Positions 1-4,518 of a stretch of DNA of 6,479 nt are shown here, one piece after another. The stretch comes from Alphaproteobacteria bacterium. GTDB taxonomy: Bacteria; Pseudomonadota; Alphaproteobacteria; UBA2136; UBA6156. The notes under the pieces were generated by a model. It had not been told where the DNA came from, did not search any database, and worked only from the letters and a program-made list of their open reading frames with translations. The stretch covers positions 1 through 6,479 of the forward strand of contig JAIXZU010000144.1 of NCBI GenBank assembly GCA_027489415.1, in the 5' to 3' direction. Numbering within the stretch: position 1 is the first letter of the stretch; each line of letters opens with the position of its first letter. A program made the position numbers and the translations under genes.

Positions 1-170
1 TTAGGCTTCCGCTTCACTGGCTTTCCCGTCTTTACCTTGCGGTAAATCAGGTAGGCCAGCCCCATTCGGATGGTGGCAATCAGCAAGCTGATTGCCCACA
101 TCACCGCATGGGGAATGCTCTTAAGGCATTCCCACAGGAACAAGAATGCAGTCGTAAGCACGTCAGACAT
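1..170 (-). CDS. Small membrane protein, partial (3' end beyond window)
   Basis: I do not recognise this family. Reading leftwards from the ATG at 170-168 gives 56 open codons. The next codon begins AA, so it cannot be a stop, and the frame runs off the window edge. A strong Shine-Dalgarno GGAGGT (minus strand, 176-181) sits five bases before the ATG, which is the main reason to call it real. The product starts MSDVLTTAFLFLWECLKSIP. Residues about 19-43 form one likely transmembrane helix (IPHAVMWAISLLIATIRMGL), followed by a basic stretch (YRKVKTGKPVKRKP). By the positive-inside rule the C-terminal side should be cytoplasmic. The short, basic, single-helix form resembles small phage or toxin-like membrane proteins, but nothing here proves either. 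It is divergent from the symporter gene. Function unknown. Confidence 0.6.
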   Translation of the reverse strand, partial: MSDVLTTAFLFLWECLKSIPHAVMWAISLLIATIRMGLAYLIYRKVKTGKPVKRKP

Positions 171-175
171 TGGGT

Positions 176-181
176 ACCTCC
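176..181 (-). promoter_or_regulatory. Shine-Dalgarno site for the small membrane ORF
   Basis: The minus strand reads GGAGGT ACCCA ATG, a near-perfect anti-16S match at five-base spacing. It fixes the start of the partial ORF at 170 and argues that the overlapping longer minus frame starting near 364 (TTG) is not the translated one. Confidence 0.65.
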
Positions 182-207
182 AAATGTCAGTTGTGAGTAC
201 CTCTGCA

Positions 208-240
208 GAGGCCCGGAGCGTTGGTAGCGCTTCGGGTCTC
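208..240 (+). other. 13-bp RNA hairpin, probably followed by two smaller hairpins to 266
   Basis: Arms 208-220 (GAGGCCCGGAGCG) and 228-240 (CGCTTCGGGTCTC) pair over 13 positions around a 7-nt loop. Two of the pairs are G-U when the plus strand is transcribed, but would be A-C mismatches in a minus-strand transcript. Two small stems follow directly: GCCT/AGGC (241-252) and CCCT/AGGG (254-266). The pairing bias suggests a plus-strand structured RNA, yet the only nearby gene reads leftwards, so this would be antisense to its leader. The GTTGGTAGCGC stretch looks like a tRNA D-arm, but I cannot complete a cloverleaf. Confidence 0.35.
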
Positions 241-365
241 GCCTGTTTAGGCACCCTTTCACAGGGCGGCGCGCTTTTTCAACGCAGGTTACTGGGTAAA
301 AAAAGCTCTGAATGCGCCGTCTGCACCTCACACATGGGGTGCCAATACCAGCCCTGCAAGCCAAT

Positions 366-442
366 TCTCATATAAGATACACACCCCACCAAACCTCTCT
401 CGTATCCGAGAGAACTCGTCGCAGCGGTCTCTCATATCCGAG
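366..442. repeat. Short direct repeats at exact 32-bp spacing
   Basis: TCTCATAT (366-373), TCTCGTAT (398-405) and TCTCATAT (430-437) are each exactly 32 bp apart, about three helical turns. The second and third copies extend to 14 of 15 identical bases (396-410 and 428-442, TCTCTC[G/A]TATCCGAG). Copy two also contains the inverted repeat CTCTCG-TATC-CGAGAG (397-412). Same-face spacing fits a set of protein binding sites in the divergent control region. No binding protein can be named. Confidence 0.4.
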
Positions 443-508
443 CGCTTTTCATCAAACTTCGCCCTCAAAATACAACTGCCCATCATTGCCCATCTGCTTT
501 CCTTACAT

Positions 509-524
509 TGACCATATCTGGTCA
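509..524. promoter_or_regulatory. 16-bp inverted repeat, possible operator
   Basis: TGACCA-TATC-TGGTCA has perfect 6-bp arms around a 4-bp spacer. The arm length, spacer length and spacer sequence match the CTCTCG-TATC-CGAGAG repeat at 397-412, although the arms differ. It lies about 230 bp before the symporter start. This is the shape of a dimeric helix-turn-helix regulator site, but the call is inference. Confidence 0.3.
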
Positions 525-602
525 CCAAAATGCCGCCGCCACAGCCAAAAAAAGCATCACAGGCCCGCCACAATCCTTACATTTTCCACACCCAATCACA
601 CG

Positions 603-608
603 TATAAA
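603..608 (+). promoter_or_regulatory. Weak candidate -10 element for the symporter gene
   Basis: TATAAA is the best -10-like hexamer in the A/C-rich leader before the symporter. No convincing -35 lies at 16-18 bp spacing; the nearest TTGACA-like hexamer is too far upstream. If used, it would give a leader of about 140 nt that is rich in C and poor in G. Confidence 0.2.
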
Positions 609-692
609 TCATAAAAGTCAGTATGTTATGCCCATCAAGTTGTACCCAAAGTCACATCCCGAACCCAAACGCCCAAAAAACCATCATACCAC

Positions 693-707
693 TGTACATT
701 TCGTACA
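693..707. promoter_or_regulatory. Inverted repeat TGTAC-N5-GTACA near the symporter start
   Basis: Perfect 5-bp arms (693-697 and 703-707) flank ATTTC, 46 bp before the symporter ATG. This position would suit an operator or a small leader stem. Short arms like these also arise by chance. Confidence 0.22.
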
Positions 708-752
708 CACTGAATACACTAAACCCCATTCTCAGTAACCGGAGGCCCACCC

Positions 753-2303
753 ATGCTCGAACATATCGCAAGTTATCTCAACACCTTCGCAGGCCTGCTC
801 TGGGGCTGGCCCATGCTCATTATGCTGGTCGGCACGGGCATCTGGCTCACCCTCCAGCTGCGCGGCCTCACCTTCACCCTGCTGGTGCCGTCTCTTATCG
901 ATATCTTCAAGCCCCAAGCCAAAAACAGCACTGCGGAAGGCACCATTTCCAACCGCTCTGCGCTCCTAACGGCCCTGGCCGCGACGGTCGGCACGGGTAA
1001 CATCGCGGGCGTGGCCACAGCCATTGTCATCGGCGGCCCCGGCGCCATGTTCTGGATGTGGGTCTCCGGCCTCTTCGGCATGGCACTGAAGTACTCGGAA
1101 ACCTTGCTGGGCGTGCATTACCGCATCAAAACCCCCACCGGAGAATTCCGCGGCGGCCCCATGTACTACCTCACCCACGGCGCAAATCAGCCTGTTTTAG
1201 GCATGCTTTTCGCGCTGTTCCTCAGCTTCGCCGCCCTCAGCATCGGCGGCATGGTGCAATCCAACAGCGTCGCGGACGCCCTCAAAACCTCCTTCAACTT
1301 CAATCCCACAGCCACAGGCGCAGTCATGACCCTCGCCGCCGCCGTCATCATGTTCGGTGGCCTCAAACGCATCGCAAAAATCGCGGACTCCGTCGTCCCG
1401 TTCATGATCTGCCTCTACGCCTTCACCGGCACTTTAATCCTCGTCGCCAACGCCTCCTATGTGCCCGAAATGTTTGAATCAATCTTCCGGGATGCCTTCA
1501 CCGGCACCGCAGCCACCGGCGGTTTCGTCGGCTCAACCTTGCTCCTCGCCATGCGCTACGGCCTCGCCCGCGGCGTCTTCGCAAATGAGTCCGGCCTCGG
1601 CTCCGCCCCCATCGTCGCCGCCACCGCCCAAACCCGCCACCCCACCGAGCAAGCGCTTATCTCGATGACCCAAACCTTTATCGATACCTTCTTCGTCTGC
1701 ACCTTCACCGGCTTGGTCATTCTGGTCACCGGCGCCTGGACGTCCTCGGAACTCGCCTCAGGCGGCGCCTCGCTCACTCAAATGGCCTTTAACACCGGCC
1801 TCGGCGGCGTCACCATCTTCGGCCATCAGCTGGGCTCAGTCATCATTGCAATGTGCCTGCTGCTCTTCGCCTTCACCACCGTCCTGGGCTGGGGCTACTA
1901 CGGCCAGCAAGGCGCGGTTTATCTCTTTGGCAAACGTATCGCCACACCGTACCTCGTCTTCTTCCTCGCCTGCACCTTCTTCGGCGCAGCAGTGCTGGAC
2001 CTCGCCAAAACCGTCAACGAAGGCGTCCAATTCATCTGGACGATTGCGGACATCACCACCGGCCTGATGATGCTCCCCAACCTCCTCGCCCTCTGGCTCC
2101 TCGGCCCCAAAATCCGTAAACTGACCTTCGACTACCTGAAACACAAAAAGACCGGAAAATTCGAGCACGCAGCCTTCCATTTCGCTGCTCCGGTTCCCAA
2201 ACAGGAGGCTATGAAGCCTACCTCCGTGAAGTTCTCAACACCTGCTAAAAAGCCAAAACCAAAGCCAAAAAGGGCCGTAAATAAGAAAGGGAAGGGGGCC
2301 TAA
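753..2303 (+). CDS. Sodium:alanine/glycine symporter, AGCS family
   Basis: This is an inner-membrane secondary transporter that should import a small neutral amino acid (alanine or glycine in characterised AGCS members) together with Na+. The start is well set: GGAGG at 741-745 lies seven bases before ATG 753. Family hallmarks are the GTGNIAGVATAI stretch (residues about 80-91), FGMALKYSETLLGVHYR (about 108-124), GGPMYYL (134-140), GLARGVFANESGLGSAPI (270-287) and LFAFTTVLGWGYYGQQ (371-386). Alternating hydrophobic segments throughout fit the roughly 11-helix LeuT-like fold. The length of 516 residues is slightly long because of a tail (about 452-516) ending in a Lys/Pro-rich run (AKKPKPKPKRAVNKKGKGA) that is not part of the transport fold. 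The exact substrate cannot be told, so no symbol is given. The gene is monocistronic, with its own terminator at the stop codon. Confidence 0.95.
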   Translation: MLEHIASYLNTFAGLLWGWPMLIMLVGTGIWLTLQLRGLTFTLLVPSLIDIFKPQAKNSTAEGTISNRSALLTALAATVGTGNIAGVATAIVIGGPGAMFWMWVSGLFGMALKYSETLLGVHYRIKTPTGEFRGGPMYYLTHGANQPVLGMLFALFLSFAALSIGGMVQSNSVADALKTSFNFNPTATGAVMTLAAAVIMFGGLKRIAKIADSVVPFMICLYAFTGTLILVANASYVPEMFESIFRDAFTGTAATGGFVGSTLLLAMRYGLARGVFANESGLGSAPIVAATAQTRHPTEQALISMTQTFIDTFFVCTFTGLVILVTGAWTSSELASGGASLTQMAFNTGLGGVTIFGHQLGSVIIAMCLLLFAFTTVLGWGYYGQQGAVYLFGKRIATPYLVFFLACTFFGAAVLDLAKTVNEGVQFIWTIADITTGLMMLPNLLALWLLGPKIRKLTFDYLKHKKTGKFEHAAFHFAAPVPKQEAMKPTSVKFSTPAKKPKPKPKRAVNKKGKGA

Positions 2304-2313
2304 GCCCCCTTTT
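2291..2313 (+). terminator. Compact bidirectional intrinsic terminator containing the symporter stop codon
   Basis: AAGGGGGC (2292-2299) pairs with GCCCCCTT (2304-2311) around the 4-nt loop CTAA, and TTTT follows. The loop holds the symporter's TAA stop (2301-2303), so the last codons form the 5' arm. On the minus strand the same stem is followed by TTCCCTTTCTTATTT, so it can also stop transcripts of the convergent chemoreceptor gene, whose stop codon is only 12 bp away. Confidence 0.85.
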
Positions 2314-2315
2314 CA

Positions 2316-3788
2316 TTACACACTCAGTCCCATCCGCCGGAAGACCTGAATCGCCGACGTATGCATATTATCAAATGACTGCTTCAAGTTTCCGGTAATC
2401 ACAGCCAACTCTTTGTTAGAAGCCGCACTGCTGCTGATGGACACCTCAATATTATGAATATTGTCGGTCACGGATGAAACATGCTCGGAAGCCCCGCGCA
2501 TACTCACCGTCACATTCTCAACAACACTGTTCTGTTCTTCAACAGCTGCGGACATCGCATTCGTATTGTCCTCAATCTTCTTAACAGCCGTCATCACTTC
2601 ACGCAGCGCAAGCACACACTCATCCACCACGGTCTTGATACTCGCCACATTGGCACCAATCTCCTCCGTCGCACTACTGGTGTTGGTCGCAAGCTTCTTC
2701 ACTTCATCAGCCACAACGGCAAACCCACGGCCGGCGTCACCAGCTCGGGCAGCTTCAATCGCGGCATTTAGGGCAAGCAGGTTTGTTTGGTCGGCAAGCG
2801 TCGTAATCAAGTTTACAACATCACTGATTTTCTGGGTCGTCTCAGTCAAACGCCCAACCACTTCACCAGTTTTATCGGCTTTATCAATCGCCTGTTTAAC
2901 AAAAGCATTCACACCATGCACGTTCTGCGAAATATCAGAAATACTAATATTCAGTTCTTCCAGTGCCTTGTGCACACTGCCTACCTGACTATTGGCATCC
3001 TGAATGCTGTTCTTAATGATCTTACTCTGGGAGCTCGTATCCTCAGCCGCCGCCGCCATGCTGGATGTCGATCGCGCTGACTCAGCAAGCACATCCCCCA
3101 CTTCACGGGACGTCTTAGCAAGGTTGGACGCGAAATTCTTCAAGGGGGACAGAATGCTCCGGCTGATAACAAGCGTCCCGCCAATTGCAATAATCAGAAT
3201 CAACAAACCAATACTGCATAGCACAATCGCCTGTTTAATAATTGCCGCACGTACATCGTCCACATACACACCGGTCCCAATCACCCAACCCCACGGCTTG
3301 AATAACTTAACGTAGGAAATTTTGGGGGTAAGAACATTGTCAGGTCCCTTGGGCCAAACGTAGTCCACAATACCCTCTTCACTCTCTTTAACAACCTGAA
3401 CCATTTCCATGAACAGGAGCTTGCCGTTCTTATCAGCCGTCTGGCTTAGGTCCTTGCCATCAAGCGCAGGCTTAATGGGGTGCATAACCATCTTGGGCTC
3501 CATGTCGTTAATCCAGAAATAGTCATCCTTTCCATAACGAATGTTTTTAATCGCCTTCAGGGCCATGGTTTTCGCATCAGCTTCCGTCAATTCGCCGCTC
3601 TGAACCCGCGCCGAATAACTCTCAACAACTGTCGTCGCAATCTGAACCTGCTCCTTAATCTTCTCCATGCGGTCTTCAATAAGGGTATTCCTTAAAATGA
3701 AGAGCGATAACGCAATAATCACAAGCGTGCTAAGGCCGCCAAACACAACAATTAACAGCAAACGAACCCGAAGGGATAAATGACTCAT
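2316..3788 (-). CDS. Methyl-accepting chemotaxis protein with single Cache_2 sensor domain
   Basis: This is an inner-membrane chemoreceptor that senses a periplasmic ligand and controls CheA via CheW. I start it at ATG 3788-3786, giving 490 residues beginning MSHLSLRVRLLLIVVFGG. A TTG 23 codons upstream (3857) is also in frame but adds a non-membrane leader and lies in an inverted repeat. Order: TM1 about 11-32; periplasmic sCache_2 about 33-185 with DDYFWINDMEPKMVMHP (88-104) and KPWGWVIGTGVYVDDV (164-179); TM2 about 187-208; then a long helical signalling domain. The kinase-binding tip is canonical, with QTNLLALNAAIEAARAG (334-350) and GRGFAVVADEVKKLA (353-367). Only about 20 residues separate TM2 from the signalling helices, so a full HAMP domain seems absent or degenerate. 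There is no CheR-binding pentapeptide at the C-terminus (FRRMGLSV). The ligand is unknown. The gene stands alone, without other che genes nearby. Confidence 0.93.
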   Translation of the reverse strand: MSHLSLRVRLLLIVVFGGLSTLVIIALSLFILRNTLIEDRMEKIKEQVQIATTVVESYSARVQSGELTEADAKTMALKAIKNIRYGKDDYFWINDMEPKMVMHPIKPALDGKDLSQTADKNGKLLFMEMVQVVKESEEGIVDYVWPKGPDNVLTPKISYVKLFKPWGWVIGTGVYVDDVRAAIIKQAIVLCSIGLLILIIAIGGTLVISRSILSPLKNFASNLAKTSREVGDVLAESARSTSSMAAAAEDTSSQSKIIKNSIQDANSQVGSVHKALEELNISISDISQNVHGVNAFVKQAIDKADKTGEVVGRLTETTQKISDVVNLITTLADQTNLLALNAAIEAARAGDAGRGFAVVADEVKKLATNTSSATEEIGANVASIKTVVDECVLALREVMTAVKKIEDNTNAMSAAVEEQNSVVENVTVSMRGASEHVSSVTDNIHNIEVSISSSAASNKELAVITGNLKQSFDNMHTSAIQVFRRMGLSV

Positions 3789-3843
3789 CTGTATGACCCT
3801 AATATTGTTATTATGAAGTCTTACAAGGTGTTTCAGGGAATAC

Positions 3844-3857
3844 TTGACCAAAGTCAA
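3844..3857. promoter_or_regulatory. Inverted repeat TTGAC-N4-GTCAA upstream of the chemoreceptor gene
   Basis: Perfect 5-bp arms (3844-3848 and 3853-3857) flank CAAA, 55 bp before the chosen chemoreceptor ATG on the minus strand. The TTGAC arm could double as a -35 box, though no good -10 follows at 17 bp. No clear sigma-28 or sigma-54 flagellar-type promoter was recognised in 3789-3951. Confidence 0.25.
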
Positions 3858-3940
3858 ACATAACTGGACGGATGAAAAAAATGTCAGAACATCCCCCGAT
3901 GCAAATTAGTTACACGCATAAAATGTAAGACAATTTCCAG

Positions 3941-3974
3941 TAAAAATAGAAAAATCCAACTAGAAGTTGGATTT
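3941..3974 (-). terminator. Intrinsic terminator of the minus-strand tRNA cluster
   Basis: AAATCCAACT and AGTTGGATTT (3952-3961 and 3965-3974) form a perfect 10-bp stem with a 3-nt loop. Read on the minus strand it is followed by TTCTATTTTTA, so it stops transcripts coming from the tRNA genes. On the plus strand no U-tract follows, so it is directional. Confidence 0.8.
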
Positions 3975-3978
3975 ATAA

Positions 3979-4104
3979 AAAAACTTGGCGGATGAAGTAG
4001 GATTACGGCAATGCCGTTGCCCTTAGGGTCGAACCCACGGGACCTTGCGGACCATCGGTATTACGCCGAAGGCGTATAACTCAAATTCAGACCGACGCAA
4101 TCGA
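3979..4104 (-). pseudogene. tRNA-Ser 3' fragment with inserts in the T-loop and anticodon loop
   Basis: This is a partial copy of the tRNA at 4135-4222, running from the D-loop to just past CCA. Blocks 3979-4004, 4030-4059 and 4091-4104 match 4128-4153, 4154-4183 and 4191-4204 with only two differences in 70 bases. It lacks the 5' acceptor strand and most of the D-arm, so it cannot make a normal tRNA. A 25-nt insert (4005-4029), able to fold as ACGGC/GCCGT, splits the T-loop. A 31-nt block (4060-4090), able to fold as TACGCC/GGCGTA, replaces the 7-nt anticodon loop. The anticodon stem (TCGGT/ACCGA) and T-stem (GTGGG/CCTAC) are both kept. It may be a duplication relic, an integration scar or a structured RNA; which is not decided by the sequence. 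Confidence 0.7.
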
Positions 4105-4134
4105 GTAGATAAAATGATAAGACTTCTAAAAACT

Positions 4135-4222
4135 TGGCGGAGGAAGTAGGATTCGAACCCACGGGACCTTGCGGACCTTCGGTTTTCTGGACCGACGCAA
4201 TCGACCGCTCTGCCATTCCTCC
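4135..4222 (-). tRNA. tRNA-Ser-like gene with aberrant anticodon loop (reads AGA, C at position 33)
   Basis: The minus strand gives an 88-nt class II tRNA with encoded CCA. The acceptor is GGAAGGA-type: GGAGGAA pairs with TTCCTCC, followed by G73, the serine discriminator. The D-arm region TGGCAGAGCGGTCGATTGCG is Ser-like. The T-arm GTGGG-TTCGAAT-CCTAC has one G-U pair. The variable arm GGTCC-GCAA-GGTCC closes only with a U-U mismatch. The anticodon stem TCGGT/ACCGA is perfect, but the loop reads CCAGAAA, which puts C where U33 is nearly universal and gives anticodon AGA, unusual in bacteria where GGA is expected. It may be a decaying paralogue, a true variant or a sequencing error. It lies 57 bp after tRNA-Ser(CGA), probably in the same transcript. 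Confidence 0.75.
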
Positions 4223-4279
4223 GGACCGGCACCTTCTACCACGCAAAACGAAATACGCAAAATGCAAATCGTATTGAAG

Positions 4280-4367
4280 TGGCGGAAGCGGGGGGATTCG
4301 AACCCCCGAGGGGTTGCCCCCAACCGGTTTTCGAGACCAGCACATTAAACCGCTCTGACACGCTTCC
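4280..4367 (-). tRNA. tRNA-Ser(CGA)
   Basis: The minus strand forms an 88-nt class II tRNA with encoded CCA and reads UCG codons. Acceptor GGAAGCG pairs with CGCTTCC followed by G73. The anticodon arm is CTGGT-CTCGAAA-ACCGG, giving anticodon CGA with normal U33. The variable arm pairs GGTTGGGG-type bases with CAACCCCT (TTGGGG-CAA-CCCC region), and the T-arm GGGGG-TTCGAAT-CCCCC is perfect. It is the first gene of the minus-strand tRNA cluster. Confidence 0.95.
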
Positions 4368-4374
4368 ACCTGCT

Positions 4375-4403
4375 GAAATACCCAACCCCACAGCATTTGC
4401 CAA
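4375..4403 (-). promoter_or_regulatory. Candidate promoter of the tRNA-Ser cluster
   Basis: On the minus strand TTGGCA (4403-4398) and TATTTC (4380-4375) are separated by 17 bp and end 7 bp before the mature tRNA 5' end. The -10 is poor, so an upstream TATAAT within 4463-4474 is an alternative that would give a leader of about 90 nt. Confidence 0.35.
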
Positions 4404-4462
4404 GCCATTTTATGTGGTTCTCGGGCATTTCGTGCACACACAACACATCCCCATCGCCAAAC

Positions 4463-4474
4463 CCATTATAATGG
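4463..4474. promoter_or_regulatory. Palindromic TATAAT, possible shared -10 for tRNA cluster and mltB
   Basis: CCATTATAATGG is a perfect 12-bp palindrome that contains TATAAT on both strands (plus 4467-4472, minus 4470-4465). It lies between the divergent tRNA cluster and the transglycosylase gene, 46 bp before the latter's ATG. No strong -35 is visible for either direction: CACATC at 17 bp on plus, TTGCGA at 15 bp on minus. Confidence 0.4.
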
Positions 4475-4518
4475 CGCCGCTGCGCTCGCAATTTACCTCA
4501 ATCCTGTTAGCATAAGGC

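Larger units (their letters stand above)
171..752. other. Divergent non-coding region between the small membrane ORF and the AGCS symporter
   Basis: I see no credible gene in this 582-base stretch. The open frames in it are short, have poor starts and give low-complexity Cys/Arg/Ser/His-rich peptides. It holds three consecutive hairpins (208-266), a 12-bp palindrome CCTCTGCAGAGG (200-211), a short repeat spaced at 32 bp (366, 398, 430), inverted repeats at 397-412, 509-524 and 693-707, and a strongly C-rich, G-poor stretch from about 540 to 720 leading into the symporter gene. It must carry the promoters of both divergent genes. Only one weak candidate is visible. Confidence 0.6.

Noticed and set aside
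208..310. tRNA or tRNA relic on the plus strand
   Set aside because: GTTGGTAGCGC resembles a D-arm and GCAGGTTA a T-arm start, but no acceptor stem or anticodon arm can be formed.
101..364. 87-codon minus-strand frame starting with TTG
   Set aside because: It has no ribosome site, is rich in Cys and Arg, and overlaps out of frame the better-supported small membrane ORF and its Shine-Dalgarno site.
366..461. CRISPR-like array from 32-bp periodic repeats
   Set aside because: Only 8-15 bases repeat per 32-bp period, there are three copies, and no spacers or cas genes are present.
171..752. Glycine riboswitch before the AGCS symporter
   Set aside because: This arrangement is common for the family, but I could not find the conserved core elements in the leader.
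2461..2988. 175-codon plus-strand frame
   Set aside because: Antisense of the chemoreceptor signalling domain, Ser/Thr/Ala-rich with no domain features.
3786..3857. Longer chemoreceptor start at TTG 3857
   Set aside because: It adds 23 residues before the first membrane helix, uses a rare start and overlaps an inverted repeat; ATG 3788 gives the usual N-terminus.
4128..4135. Intrinsic terminator directly after the second tRNA
   Set aside because: There is a T-run after CCA but no hairpin before it other than the tRNA itself; the strong terminator is at 3941-3974.
4023..4441. Overlapping minus-strand frames with GFES, SNPTSSAKF and EWQSGRLRRS motifs
   Set aside because: These are classic spurious translations of tRNA-Ser genes.
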